Assembly (NCBI RefSeq): GCF_900113935.1
Contig: NZ_FORF01000003.1
Location: 1 to 64,000, forward strand
Direction: 5' to 3'
DNA: 64,000 nucleotides
Source: Aquamicrobium aerolatum DSM 21857
GTDB taxonomy: Bacteria > Pseudomonadota > Alphaproteobacteria > Rhizobiales > Rhizobiaceae
The notes under the pieces were generated by a model. That model was not told where the DNA came from. It did no database searches and was given only the letters and a program-made list of their open reading frames with translations. Made by a program: the position numbers and the translations under genes. Position 1 is the first letter of the stretch. Each line of letters starts with the position of its first letter. Shown piece by piece: positions 50,745 through 59,637 of this stretch.

Positions 50745-50782
50745 AAAAAAAGGCCCGGTCGCTTTCGCTACCGGGCCTTTTT
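50745..50782. terminator. Two-way terminator between mltB and argG
   Basis: A stem AGGCCCGGT...ACCGGGCCT with inner GC/GC pairs and TTTC loop, flanked by an A run on the left and a T run on the right. It serves both convergent genes. Confidence 0.9.
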
Positions 50783-50800
50783 CATTGAGGTTTAACGAGA

Positions 50801-52024
50801 TCAGCTGTTGCGCTTGCGCGCGGCCAGCGTGCGCAGACGCAGCGCGTTGAGGCGGATGAAGCCTTCGGCGTCCTTCTGGTCGTAGGCGCCACGGTCGTCC
50901 TCGAAGGTGACCAGCGCGTCCGAATAGAGCGACTTGGGCGAACGGCGGCCGGTGACGATGACATTGCCCTTGTAGAGCGTCAGGCGCACGTCGCCTTCGA
51001 CGTCTGCCTGGCTCTTGTCGATCAGGGCCTGCAGCATTTCGCGCTCCGGCGAGAACCAGAAGCCGTTATATATCAGCTCGGCATAGCGCGGCATCAGCTC
51101 GTCCTTGAGGTGCGCCGCGCCGCGATCCAGCGTGATCGACTCGATGGCGCGGTGTGCCTGCAGCAGGATCGTGCCGCCGGGGGTCTCGTAGACGCCGCGC
51201 GACTTCATGCCGACGAAGCGGTTTTCGACCAGATCGAGACGACCGATGCCATTGTCGCGGCCAAGATCGTTGAGCGCCTTGAGCAGCGTTGCCGGCGACA
51301 ATTCCTTGCCGTTGAGGGCAACCGGGTCACCGTTCTTGAAGGTGAGGGTGATTTCGGTCGGCGTGTCGGGTGCGTCCATCGGCGACACCGAGCGCATGTG
51401 GACATATTCCGGCGGCGCCATCCACGGATCTTCCAGCACCTTGCCCTCGGAGGACGAGTGCAAGAGGTTGGCGTCGACGGAGAACGGAGCCTCGCCCTGC
51501 TTGTCCTTGGCGACCGGGATCTGGTGCTGTTCGGCAAAGTTGATCAGGTCGGTACGCGACTTGAAGGTCCAGTCGCGCCAGGGTGCGATCACCTTGATGT
51601 CGGGGTTGAGGGCGTAAGCCGACAGCTCGAAACGAACCTGGTCGTTGCCCTTGCCGGTCGCGCCGTGCGCGATGGCGTCGGCGCCGGTCTCTTCGGCGAT
51701 CTCGACGAGACGCTTGGAGATCAGCGGGCGCGCAATCGAGGTGCCGAGAAGGTACAGGCCCTCATACTGGGCGTTGGCGCGGAACATCGGGAAGACGAAG
51801 TCGCGGACGAATTCCTCGCGCACGTCCTCGATGTAGATTTCCTTGATGCCGAGCATCTCGGCCTTCTTGCGCGCCGGCTCGAGTTCTTCACCCTGACCCA
51901 GATCTGCCGTGAAGGTCACGACCTCGGCACCCAGCTCGGTCTGGAGCCATTTCAGGATGATGGAGGTATCGAGGCCGCCGGAATAGGCCAGCACCACCTT
52001 CTTGACGTCTTTCCACTTGGACAT
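50801..52024 (-). CDS. argG: Argininosuccinate synthase
   Basis: A 407-residue ATP-dependent ligase joining citrulline and aspartate. [18 protein letters not shown] is the ATP PP-motif, [14 protein letters not shown] and [15 protein letters not shown] bind substrates, and [15 protein letters not shown] follows. Length is standard. The ATG at 52024 ([11 protein letters not shown]) is the family start; an ATG at 52051 is in frame but less likely. Confidence 0.96.
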   Translation of the reverse strand: MSKWKDVKKVVLAYSGGLDTSIILKWLQTELGAEVVTFTADLGQGEELEPARKKAEMLGIKEIYIEDVREEFVRDFVFPMFRANAQYEGLYLLGTSIARPLISKRLVEIAEETGADAIAHGATGKGNDQVRFELSAYALNPDIKVIAPWRDWTFKSRTDLINFAEQHQIPVAKDKQGEAPFSVDANLLHSSSEGKVLEDPWMAPPEYVHMRSVSPMDAPDTPTEITLTFKNGDPVALNGKELSPATLLKALNDLGRDNGIGRLDLVENRFVGMKSRGVYETPGGTILLQAHRAIESITLDRGAAHLKDELMPRYAELIYNGFWFSPEREMLQALIDKSQADVEGDVRLTLYKGNVIVTGRRSPKSLYSDALVTFEDDRGAYDQKDAEGFIRLNALRLRTLAARKRNS

Positions 52025-52255
52025 GTCGCACCCGGTGTTGTGTCGGGACACGCGGTCCCGTTTCTGAAAGGATTGGGCGCACTTTTAGCAGGAATGCGGT
52101 GACGGGCAAGGCCGCAAGCTGTCACTGCTCATTGGATTGTGAAAGGCCGCAATCTTGTCGCATGCCATATGGTAGCTAGACTTTCACACCTGATTCTGCG
52201 CTGCGGGGAGAAATGCGTGCGCGACACATTGCCTGAAGCCGGACGATCCAAAGTC

Positions 52256-53209
52256 ATGACAGCGCGTGCCCTGATACACGGTGCCTTTCTGGCTGCCACT
52301 GCAGCAGCGGTGGCCACGCCGGTTTTTGCCCAGAGCGGCGAGCGCTGGCAGCCACATCAGACAGAAGCGCAGGCGACTGTGCCGACACCGCGTGCGAGCG
52401 GACCCGTCACCGGCCTGACCCTGAGCTGCGCCGCACAGCGCTGGGTTCTGATGTTCGAGATGGAAGGCGACACGGTGCTGAAAGAGGCAACGCTGACCGT
52501 GGATCGCAAACCCTACCGGCTTGCGCCGTTCGAGGGCATGGACAGGAACGCCTTGCGACTTCCGCGTTTGGCACTCGATCCGCTGAAGACGGCGGTGCGT
52601 GCTGAGCTGGCGCTTGACGGCGAGGGCGAAACCGCGTCAACGCGCTTTGCGCTGTCATTACGTGGCTCGCACCGCGCCATCACCACGCTTGAGGAGCGCT
52701 GCACGCCACGCGATATGTCGGCCTACGACACCGTGACCTTGACGCCCTATTCGTCCTATCTGGAACTTGCGCGGTCTCTGCGCGAAGGCGACATTGCAGC
52801 GTTTGAACTGGCAACCGCGTCAAAGCCCCAGCTGACCGCCGCGATGGCGGAGTTTGGCGCGGGCAGGCGTGTCCTGTTCACGCGGCTATGCGGCTCGTCA
52901 TGGTATTTTGGCCGCTCCGGCTGCAACCTCACCGGATTTGCTTTCGATGCCTCGGCAGACAGAAAACCGGACGATACTTACGAGACGCAATGGCGGGTCG
53001 TCTACGATACCGAAAACGCACGCATCCATACCGATCCCAAAGCGGGCCAGGATGGCTGGCACGATCTGGTGACGCTGCCAGTCGCTGGTGGCGGCGAAGG
53101 CAGTGTCTGGCGCTGGAACGGCAAGCGTTATGTCCGTCATGCGACGCTTGCCGACGAGGACGAAACATTGTCCGGATCTTCGCTGGAACTGCGCCCGACG
53201 CGCGATTGA
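52256..53209 (+). CDS. Uncharacterised secreted protein
   Basis: A 317-residue protein with a signal peptide (MTARALIHGAFLAATAAAVA, then TPVFAQ as the likely cleavage site). The mature part is mixed, with paired cysteines (SCAAQRW, ERCTPRD) and a later CGSSWYFGRSGC segment; the C-terminal part (about 210-317) ends in an SVWRWNGKRYVRH repeat-like motif. I do not recognise a family. It stands alone on the plus strand, divergent from argG. Confidence 0.72.
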   Translation: MTARALIHGAFLAATAAAVATPVFAQSGERWQPHQTEAQATVPTPRASGPVTGLTLSCAAQRWVLMFEMEGDTVLKEATLTVDRKPYRLAPFEGMDRNALRLPRLALDPLKTAVRAELALDGEGETASTRFALSLRGSHRAITTLEERCTPRDMSAYDTVTLTPYSSYLELARSLREGDIAAFELATASKPQLTAAMAEFGAGRRVLFTRLCGSSWYFGRSGCNLTGFAFDASADRKPDDTYETQWRVVYDTENARIHTDPKAGQDGWHDLVTLPVAGGGEGSVWRWNGKRYVRHATLADEDETLSGSSLELRPTRD

Positions 53210-53283
53210 CGCGACGTCTTTTGCCTCTCGCGCCCGCCCCAAGGCGGGCGTATAGCTAGGCATCATTTGCGCGAGACCCTGTC

Positions 53284-53937
53284 ATGCACCTGCCTGCCTT
53301 CGTTCCGGATTTTTCGACCCTTGCCCAGTTCGCCGTTGCAGTCTTCATCATCGCGATCACGCCCGGCCCCGACATGACGCTGTTCGTCGGGCGCGCGCTG
53401 TCGCAGGGGCGGATGGCGGGCCTTGCCTGCATGGCCGGGGCCATGAGCGGCATTCTGGTTCACACCGCGCTGGTGTCGTTCGGCCTGTCGGCGCTGATCG
53501 TGGCCTCGCCGCAGGCATTCTTCGCGCTCAAGATCTTTGGCGCAGGCTATCTCGTCTGGCTCGCCTTTCAGGCCATCCGCCACGGCTCGGCCTTTGCGCC
53601 GCAGGCCCAGAATGGCAGCAAGAAGACATCGTTTGCCAGCAATTGGGCGACGGGGCTGGTGGTCAATCTGCTCAACCCGAAGATCCTGCTGTTCTTCATG
53701 ACCTTCCTGCCGCAATTCGTGTCGGCAAGCGATCCCAACGCGCCGCATCAGCTCCTGTTTCTGGGCGTCCTGTTCATCGTGATTTCGCTGCCGCTGACCT
53801 TGTCGATGGTGCTGGCGGCGGACAGTTTTTCAGGGCTTCTGAAGCGGTCGCCGCGCTTCATGCGCGCGATCGATTATGTGTTCGCAGGTGTATTTTCCGC
53901 TTTCGCGCTGAAGATCCTGATGGCGCAGGCGCGCTGA
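53284..53937 (+). CDS. LysE/RhtB family amino-acid exporter
   Basis: A 217-residue inner-membrane protein with six hydrophobic segments and the signature ITPGPDMTLFVGRALSQGRMAGLACMAGAMSG near the N-terminus and GLVVNLLNPKILLFFMTFLPQFV in the middle. The family exports amino acids such as lysine, homoserine or threonine. The substrate cannot be inferred here. It ends 4 bases from a convergent gene. Confidence 0.9.
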   Translation: MHLPAFVPDFSTLAQFAVAVFIIAITPGPDMTLFVGRALSQGRMAGLACMAGAMSGILVHTALVSFGLSALIVASPQAFFALKIFGAGYLVWLAFQAIRHGSAFAPQAQNGSKKTSFASNWATGLVVNLLNPKILLFFMTFLPQFVSASDPNAPHQLLFLGVLFIVISLPLTLSMVLAADSFSGLLKRSPRFMRAIDYVFAGVFSAFALKILMAQAR

Positions 53938-53941
53938 AGCC

Positions 53942-54400
53942 TCAGCCTTTGTCGATGGCGCCTTCTATCCACGCGCCCGAGCTGCGCCCGGCCACCAGCC
54001 AGTAGCACAGGCCGCCAACCATTCCGGTCGCGCCGAGCGCCAGTGTAGCGGTGGTTGGGTCTAGGCTGTGGTCGAATTCTGTATGAAAGCTGGTGAGCCA
54101 GCTTGCCGCCAGCCCGCAGGCTCCACCTGCCAGCGCAAAATAAAGCCAGTCGCGGCGGCCGATAAATTCCGCGATCAAGATGGCGATCATTGCCGGCAGG
54201 AAGCCGATATTGCCCACGATCAGCGCCAGAAATGGCACCGAGACGATGAGCCCGCCAGCGGCGAAGGCCAGTTCCTCGCCGGTGAAGGGCAGGGCTCCGA
54301 GGATCAGCACATGCAAGAACGCGCTTGCGCCGAGCGCAGCGAAGATGAATCCGAAAAGGATCAGGGTCAGCCGTCCGAGATAGACGAGCAGCCGGTTCAC
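53942..54400 (-). CDS. Small membrane protein co-translated with rlmN
   Basis: A 152-residue protein with about five hydrophobic segments ([85 protein letters not shown]). The start is GTG at 54400, overlapping the rlmN stop as GTGA; the frame open further upstream is the shadow of rlmN. I recognise it only as a hypothetical membrane protein that often follows rlmN in rhizobia. Confidence 0.72.
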   Translation of the reverse strand: MNRLLVYLGRLTLILFGFIFAALGASAFLHVLILGALPFTGEELAFAAGGLIVSVPFLALIVGNIGFLPAMIAILIAEFIGRRDWLYFALAGGACGLAASWLTSFHTEFDHSLDPTTATLALGATGMVGGLCYWLVAGRSSGAWIEGAIDKG

Positions 54401-55629
54401 GCTTCGCCGTGCCCTGCAATCATCATCGCTTCCAGCGCCAGCCGGTCGCTCTTGCGCATGCGCTCCGATTCTGACTTGAGCTGGCCACAGGCGGCGAGAA
54501 TGTCGCGGCCGCGCGGGGTGCGGATCGGCGAGGCGTAGCCGGCCTGGTTGACGTAGTCGGCAAACTTCTCGATCTGCTCCCAGTCTGAGCACTGATAATT
54601 GGTGCCGGGCCACGGATTGAACGGGATCAGGTTGATCTTGGCCGGAATGCCTCTGAGAAGGCGCACCAGTTCCTTGGCGTCGGCGAGCGAATCGTTGACG
54701 TCCTTGAGCATCACATATTCGAAGGTGATGCGGCGCGCATTGGACAGGCCGGGATATTTGCGGCAGGCGTCCATCAGCTGTTCGAGCGGATATTTCTTGT
54801 TGATCGGCACCAGCATGTCGCGCAGATCGTCGCGCACGGCATGCAGCGAGATCGCCAGCATGACGCCGATTTCCTCGCCGGTGCGGAAGATTTCCGGCAC
54901 CACGCCCGAGGTCGACAGGGTGATGCGGCGCTTCGACAGCGCCAGCCCGTCGCCATCCGAGGCGATCAACAGCGCCTTCTTGACGGCTTCGAAATTATAC
55001 AGCGGCTCGCCCATGCCCATCATGACGATGTTGGACACCTTGCGCCCTTCGGCCGGCACGATCGCGCCATCGGGCGTATCGGCATCTGGAAAATCGCCAA
55101 GCCGGTCGCGCGCGGTCATCAACTGGGCAAGGATTTCCTCGGCCGTCAGGTTTCGCACCAGCTTCTGCGTGCCGGTGTGGCAGAACGAGCAGGTCAGGGT
55201 GCAGCCGACCTGGCTCGAAATGCACAGCGTGCCGCGCCCTTCCTCGGGGATGTAGACGGTCTCGATTTCCACCGGACGGCCAGCGCCGCGCGGCGGGAAA
55301 CGGAACAGCCATTTGCGGGTGCCGTCATTGGAAATCTGTTCTTCGACCACTTCAGGGCGGGCAACCGTGAAGTGGCGCGCCAGTTCCGCGCGCAGATCCT
55401 TGGAGATGTTGCGCATGTCGGCAAAGTCCGACACGCCGCGCACGTAGAGCCAGTGCCACAGCTGCTGGACGCGCATCTTGCGCTGGCGCTCGGGCACGCC
55501 GGCATCGCCAAGAGCAAGCGCCATTTCCTCGCGCGACATGCCGATCAGCGACGGCTTTTCGGGCGCACGGGCGCTTGCGCCAAGCATGGCGCGGGTTTCG
55601 GGCGAAGTGAGATCAAATGATAGGGTCAT
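54397..55629 (-). CDS. rlmN: 23S rRNA A2503 / tRNA A37 C2-methyltransferase RlmN
   Basis: A 410-residue radical-SAM enzyme. [20 protein letters not shown] holds the CxxxCxxC [4Fe-4S] motif; [17 protein letters not shown] and [17 protein letters not shown] are family motifs, and [12 protein letters not shown] near the C-terminus contains the second catalytic cysteine. It methylates A2503 in the peptidyl-transferase centre and A37 in some tRNAs. A GTG overlap couples it to a small membrane protein. Confidence 0.95.
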   Translation of the reverse strand: MTLSFDLTSPETRAMLGASARAPEKPSLIGMSREEMALALGDAGVPERQRKMRVQQLWHWLYVRGVSDFADMRNISKDLRAELARHFTVARPEVVEEQISNDGTRKWLFRFPPRGAGRPVEIETVYIPEEGRGTLCISSQVGCTLTCSFCHTGTQKLVRNLTAEEILAQLMTARDRLGDFPDADTPDGAIVPAEGRKVSNIVMMGMGEPLYNFEAVKKALLIASDGDGLALSKRRITLSTSGVVPEIFRTGEEIGVMLAISLHAVRDDLRDMLVPINKKYPLEQLMDACRKYPGLSNARRITFEYVMLKDVNDSLADAKELVRLLRGIPAKINLIPFNPWPGTNYQCSDWEQIEKFADYVNQAGYASPIRTPRGRDILAACGQLKSESERMRKSDRLALEAMMIAGHGEA

Positions 55630-55715
55630 GGCCGCATGATATAGGGGCGGTCGCAGCCGCCTGCCAGTTTTGCCGTGGCCATAGCAGAAGAACGTCGTTG
55701 CGTCACGCGTTTAGC

Positions 55716-55760
55716 GCATGTCTCCCGAAAGTGGGAACCGGTTTCGGGACCAAGACATGC
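55716..55760. repeat. Intergenic palindromic repeat, module A, copy 2
   Basis: A 45-base nested palindrome: GCATGTCT/AGACATGC outside, CCCGAAA/TTTCGGG inside, with GTGGGAACCGG loop. It is nearly identical to 29989-30033. It is one of two near-tandem copies in the 320-base gap 55630-55949, which otherwise shows only a terminator. Confidence 0.88.
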
Positions 55761-55781
55761 GCAAACCCGGTGACTTGAAGC

Positions 55782-55825
55782 GATGTCTCCCGAAAGTGGG
55801 AACCGGTTTCGGGATAAAGACATGC
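55782..55825. repeat. Intergenic palindromic repeat, module A, copy 3
   Basis: Same element as 55716-55760, starting GATGTCTCCC and ending AGACATGC, in the same orientation with a 21-base spacer between the two copies. The spacers after both copies are similar (GACTTGAAGC occurs after each), so the unit of duplication is about 67 bases. Confidence 0.88.
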
Positions 55826-55899
55826 GCGCATCGGGCGACTTGAAGCTGGTGACGCGAGGCCGAACGCGCGCGATGCTTTCAGACCAGCTGCATTGACGC

Positions 55900-55924
55900 A
55901 AAAAGGCCGGGGGTTAACCCGGCC
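55900..55924 (-). terminator. Terminator after the IalB-like gene
   Basis: On the minus strand GGCCGGG...CCCGGCC forms a stem over a GTTAAC-containing centre, followed by TTTTT. It lies 25 bases after the stop of the gene at 55950. Confidence 0.85.
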
Positions 55925-55949
55925 CTCCAGTCGGCGATGTCAGGCCTGC

Positions 55950-56453
55950 TCAGGAACAGGACTGGATCGAATTCAGTGCTGCGGTGATGCCCTTGAGCGA
56001 GAAGGTGTAGCCGGTTGCGTTGCCGCGGCCTGATGTTGCCTGCACTTTCATGTCCGAGCCGCCCCGCATGGCAGCGATCAGCTGAGGTTCCTCGGCGGCA
56101 TTTTCGAGCCAAGCCGATTTGCCGCGTGTGAACAGCTGGAAGCTCTTGTCGCCAACGCTGACGCGCACTTTCGAATTCGTCTGGAAATCGTAGGACGCGA
56201 TGAACTGCGGCTCATAGGCGCCGTTCTGGCCGGGCTTCTGGCTGACAAAGAAGAAGATGTCGCCATGATCGAGCGACGTCGGCTGCTTGTCCGTGGGTAC
56301 GGTCAGAACATAGCAGACCTTTCCTGCGTTCGACGGATAGGAGTAGGTCCCCCATGCGTTGTGCTGGCCGATCTTGGTTGCTGACTGCGCCATCACCGGG
56401 CTGGCGAAAGCCAGCATGGCAAGGCAGGAGATCGTCGTAATGGTTCCGCGCAT
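55950..56453 (-). CDS. IalB (invasion-associated locus B) family exported protein
   Basis: A 167-residue protein with signal peptide MRGTITTISCLAMLAFASPV then MAQ. The mature part matches the IalB family: WGTYSYPSNAGKVCYVLTVP, HGDIFFFVSQKPGQ, KVRVSVGDKSFQLFTRGKSAWL and a final Cys (SIQSCS) that can pair with the first. IalB aids erythrocyte entry in Bartonella; in free-living relatives its role is unclear. The ATG at 56453 gives the signal peptide and is chosen over 56513. Confidence 0.82.
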   Translation of the reverse strand: MRGTITTISCLAMLAFASPVMAQSATKIGQHNAWGTYSYPSNAGKVCYVLTVPTDKQPTSLDHGDIFFFVSQKPGQNGAYEPQFIASYDFQTNSKVRVSVGDKSFQLFTRGKSAWLENAAEEPQLIAAMRGGSDMKVQATSGRGNATGYTFSLKGITAALNSIQSCS

Positions 56454-56717
56454 CTTTATAGCGTTATCCCTGTGCGTGTACGGGTGATCGAAGTGGTCCC
56501 GATCTGGTGCCATTCGCTTAATTTTACTTAATCTGGGTTACCAAAGAGTGAACCGTATCCGCATTCGGATTGTTGTCGCCTCGAAAACCCAGCCCTGCCC
56601 ATCGGCTTCACGCTTCATTTCAAGCGCGGCACCAATGTGCATGGCGTCCCTCACCCGTTCAAACGGCCAAAGAAGGCGAGAATTTGACTGAAATGCGCAA
56701 GGCGCGAATGGGGGGCG

Positions 56718-57110
56718 TCAGCTCTGGCGGTCGAGGTCCTTCAGCGCGGCCTTTGCGGCTCTGCGGTGTTCCGGCCGGATATGGCCCTGAATCGCAGCAA
56801 TGGCGGCGGTCAGGACGGCCAGATCGTCGGTAAAGCCGAACACAACGAGGAAGTCGGGGATCACGTCGATGGGCATGACGAAATAGGCCAGTGCCGCCAG
56901 CAGCGTGCCGCGCACCCGCAACGGCGTCTTGCTGTCGAGCGCGGCATAATAGGCCGCGACGACCTCTTCCATGAACGGAATGTAAGCCGCCGCGCGCTTG
57001 AGTGTACGCCAGAAACCCTGGCGCACGCGCTTTTCGCGCCGCGAATCTTCCTTCGCATCGACTGGCTTGAGGATCTGGCTGATGCGGGACTGCGGGAGGA
57101 TCGTGTTCAT
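56718..57110 (-). CDS. DUF1232 (YkvA) family membrane protein
   Basis: A 130-residue protein with the DUF1232 core RGTLLAALAYFVMPIDVIPDFLVVFGFTDDLAVLTAAIA (about residues 66-105). It has one or two membrane segments and the conserved P-x-D-x-I-P-D motif. Function is unknown. The 264 bases between it and the IalB-like gene show no gene; TTAA pairs near 56518 have the wrong spacing for a CtrA site. Confidence 0.85.
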   Translation of the reverse strand: MNTILPQSRISQILKPVDAKEDSRREKRVRQGFWRTLKRAAAYIPFMEEVVAAYYAALDSKTPLRVRGTLLAALAYFVMPIDVIPDFLVVFGFTDDLAVLTAAIAAIQGHIRPEHRRAAKAALKDLDRQS

Positions 57111-57168
57111 GGAGAAAAAGATGGGCAGTCCGATTGTTCAGTGCAAGAGGCCGATGACGCGTCTAAAC

Positions 57169-57267
57169 CATGTCTCCCGAAAGTGGGAACCGGTTTCGGG
57201 ACAAAGACATGCAAAAAACAAGGAGCTAAAGCGCTCGCAGCGAATCTGAAAGATCGCGACGCGCTTT
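57169..57267. repeat. Composite intergenic repeat, modules A and B, copy 4
   Basis: Module A (57169-57212, CATGTCTCCC...AGACATGC) is followed 29 bases later by module B (57242-57267, GAATCTGAAAG then ATCGCGACGCGCTTT). Order and spacing are as at 29989-30089. Module B overlaps the stop codon of the tyrosine phosphatase gene by two bases. Confidence 0.85.
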
Positions 57268-57844
57268 AGCGCGCCATCTCGACTTCGCGTCCGCGTCCCA
57301 TCGAGGCCATCCATTTGGGAAGCTCCGGCTGAACCTTGATCTGATGCGCATAATGGCCGCGCAGGGCGTCGACCAGCCGTCCGCTGCGCCCCAGCATGTC
57401 GTCGGCCATGCCGATCATCACCGAATTCGGCCAGGCCTGCGGACGGATCGCGCGCAGTTCTTCAAACAGCGCCTCTTCGCTGGCGTCCTCGCGCGCCTGC
57501 AACATCAGCGTCACCATCGCAGCGGTCGAGCGCGACACGCCCATATGGCAGTGGACGAGGAGATGGCCCTGTGCGCCCGGTTCGGCGTCGTTGGCAAGGC
57601 TGCTGCCAAAATCCAGGATGCTTTCCATATGCGCGCGTTCCGGCATCACCAGCCCGGCCTGCGGGTCGATGATGTCATGGAAGCGCAGCGTCGTGCGGTG
57701 ATGTTCGCCAAAGCTGGAGAACTCAGTCAGTTCGGGACGGTCCGGATCGATCACCGACAGCACATGCGAAACTGCGCGCGGACCATGCGAGGGGATCTCG
57801 GCAATGCCGCAAATGGTAAGAACGGAGATGGCAGGGGTAATCAT
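57266..57844 (-). CDS. Protein tyrosine phosphatase-like protein
   Basis: A 192-residue cysteine phosphatase. LLVHCHMGVSRSTAAMVTLM contains the C-x5-R loop (Cys-His-Met-Gly-Val-Ser-Arg, with the extra Ser), and an upstream RFHDIIDP segment may supply the general-acid Asp. Such proteins in alphaproteobacteria are annotated as tyrosine or dual-specificity phosphatases; the substrate is unknown. The stop codon lies in an intergenic repeat. Confidence 0.85.
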   Translation of the reverse strand: MITPAISVLTICGIAEIPSHGPRAVSHVLSVIDPDRPELTEFSSFGEHHRTTLRFHDIIDPQAGLVMPERAHMESILDFGSSLANDAEPGAQGHLLVHCHMGVSRSTAAMVTLMLQAREDASEEALFEELRAIRPQAWPNSVMIGMADDMLGRSGRLVDALRGHYAHQIKVQPELPKWMASMGRGREVEMAR

Positions 57845-57900
57845 TGTCTATCCAGTAATTGCTTCAGAGCCGCGACCTTAGCCCATCGTCGCCGGTTCTG

Positions 57901-58215
57901 TCAGGTCCGCGAGCTATCGCGCCGGTCAACGATGTCGTCCATGGCCTTTGCCAGCGCAAAATCGAGCTGGGTCAGGCCGCGGGCGCTGTGCGTCGACAGT
58001 CGCACCTCGACCTTGTTGTAGCTGTTGAACCATTCCGGATGATGATCGAGCGTTTCGGCCGCCAGCGCGGCGCGGGTCATGAACCCGAAAGCCTCGCTGA
58101 AACTTGCGAACTTGTAGGTTTTCACGATGGCGGTCGCGCCATGTTCCAGCGCCCAGCCCTCAAGGAGGGCAAGAGCCTCAGTGATCGCCGGTCCGTCGAG
58201 GGTGTTGCGCGCCAT
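57901..58215 (-). CDS. phhB: 4a-hydroxytetrahydrobiopterin dehydratase
   Basis: A 104-residue pterin-4a-carbinolamine dehydratase. TYKFASFSEAFGFMTRAALAAETLDHHPEWFNSYNKVEVRLSTH carries the family motif with the active-site His-His-Pro-Glu. It recycles the pterin used by aromatic amino-acid hydroxylases; no such hydroxylase gene is in the window. It begins 3 bases after thpR and is co-transcribed. Confidence 0.93.
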   Translation of the reverse strand: MARNTLDGPAITEALALLEGWALEHGATAIVKTYKFASFSEAFGFMTRAALAAETLDHHPEWFNSYNKVEVRLSTHSARGLTQLDFALAKAMDDIVDRRDSSRT

Positions 58216-58218
58216 CGC

Positions 58219-58815
58219 CTACCTCATCGCCTGGGTCTTGATATAGTCTTCATAGGTCGCCGTGTTGCCCCTTTCGCCGCGTGCGTCGAGCGGCCAGGTT
58301 TCCTCGACCACGTAGGGACCGCCGCCGATCGAATCGCGCGACGACATCAGCACGAAACGGCTGACCTTGAAGGCTTCGGTGGCGAAATTTCCGCGCGATG
58401 ACAGATAGTGCGCGAGATCGCCGACGCTGGTGTTGCGCAGCCGCGCCAGCGTCACATGCGGCACGAATTTGCGTGGGTCTGCCGGCAAGCCGAGGCGCTG
58501 GCAGATGCGCTCGATTTCGCCCTGCAACGCGAACAATTCTTCGGAAGGTGCCACCCCCGCATAGATCGAATGTGGTTTCTTGGAGCCGAACGCTTCCACC
58601 CCCGCCAGCTTCAGCGTGAAGGCGGGGCGGCGGATGCGGTCGAGCGCATTGGCGATCTCGTCGGCGACGTGGCCCTCGATGTCGCCGAAGAAGCGCAGGG
58701 TCAGATGATAATTCTCGACATCGACCCAGCGCGCACCCGGAAGGCCACCGCGCAGAAGCGACAGCGACAGCGTGGCATCACGCGGAATCTCGAGGGCGGT
58801 GAAAAGTCGCGGCAT
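58219..58815 (-). CDS. thpR: RNA 2',3'-cyclic phosphodiesterase
   Basis: A 198-residue 2H phosphoesterase. The two HxT motifs are in ENYHLTLRFFGDI (about residues 40-52) and FVPHVTLARLRN (about 130). It opens 2',3'-cyclic phosphates at RNA ends. The start MPRLFTALEIP is typical and GAGGTAGCC precedes it. First of a minus-strand group with phhB. Confidence 0.92.
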   Translation of the reverse strand: MPRLFTALEIPRDATLSLSLLRGGLPGARWVDVENYHLTLRFFGDIEGHVADEIANALDRIRRPAFTLKLAGVEAFGSKKPHSIYAGVAPSEELFALQGEIERICQRLGLPADPRKFVPHVTLARLRNTSVGDLAHYLSSRGNFATEAFKVSRFVLMSSRDSIGGGPYVVEETWPLDARGERGNTATYEDYIKTQAMR

Positions 58816-58917
58816 GGCTACCTCCTCGAATCGACTGCTTTGATCAGCGAAACACCCTTACGACGCAGGGGCAAGCAGTTTTGTGACAGGCCGGCGCAGC
58901 CTGGGGATAGTTTGCGC

Positions 58918-59562
58918 TCACATTCCGCCCGGCCCATCGGCGAGAACCTCTTCGATCAATGGCAGGAAGTTTTCGACCATCCGATCCACGCCCGCAGCGT
59001 TGGGATGCATGCCGTCTTCCAGCAACAAGGCGCGTTCGGCGGCCACGCCCTCAAGGAAAAAAGGGTAGAGCGGCACGTCATAACGGGCCGCCAGTTTCGG
59101 GAAGATCGGGTTGAATTGCGCGGCATAATCGGCGCCAAGGTTAGGCGCAGCCACCATTCCGGCCAGAACCACGTCGATGTTGCGCTGGTTCAGCCGCTCG
59201 ATCATCGCGGTAAGATTGTCTTCGGTTACCTGCGGCGCGATCCCGCGCAGCATGTCATTGGCGCCGAGTTCGAGGATGACCATGTCGGTGTCGTCGGGCA
59301 CCGACCAGTCGAGCCGCGACAGGCCGCCGGCGCTGGTGTCGCCGGAAACGCCGGCATTGGCGATCACGACATCGTGACCGCGCGCCTTCAACGCCGCTTC
59401 AAGCTTTTCGGGGAATGATTGGCCCGCATCCAGCTGATAGCCCGCCATCAGGCTGTCACCCAAGCCGACGATCCTGACCGGATCGGCGAACGCAAACGAG
59501 GCTGAGGCGACAAGCGCCACGCCGGCACCAACGAGACCGTTCCAAAATGCTTTGCATGCCAT
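58918..59562 (-). CDS. tesA: Arylesterase/lysophospholipase TesA (SGNH hydrolase)
   Basis: A 214-residue exported SGNH hydrolase. The signal peptide is MACKAFWNGLVGAGVALVAS then ASFAFA. Block I is IVGLGDSLMAGYQLD (nucleophile Ser), block III is LELGANDMLRG, and block V is DGMHPNAAGVDRM (Asp and His). The family acts as acyl-CoA thioesterase I, protease I and lysophospholipase in the periplasm. The ATG at 59562 is chosen for the signal peptide; the frame continues upstream as a shadow of the ABC gene. It is divergent from the ABC transporter, as in the tesA-ybbAP locus of E. coli. Confidence 0.92.
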   Translation of the reverse strand: MACKAFWNGLVGAGVALVASASFAFADPVRIVGLGDSLMAGYQLDAGQSFPEKLEAALKARGHDVVIANAGVSGDTSAGGLSRLDWSVPDDTDMVILELGANDMLRGIAPQVTEDNLTAMIERLNQRNIDVVLAGMVAAPNLGADYAAQFNPIFPKLAARYDVPLYPFFLEGVAAERALLLEDGMHPNAAGVDRMVENFLPLIEEVLADGPGGM

Positions 59563-59637
59563 GCGAATAGCCCCATATGTGACCAGCCTGCCGTTTGGGC
59601 GCTCGCCCGTCTCTTGCCAATATAGGAAGTCAGCGCC

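Noticed and set aside
54401-54613. Longer N-terminus for the small membrane protein at 53942
   Set aside because: The extra 71 residues are an Arg-rich shadow of rlmN; the GTG at 54400 overlapping the rlmN stop starts the hydrophobic protein cleanly.
56518-56531. TTAA pair upstream of the IalB-like gene as a second CtrA site
   Set aside because: The spacing is six bases, not seven, and no following C extends the consensus.
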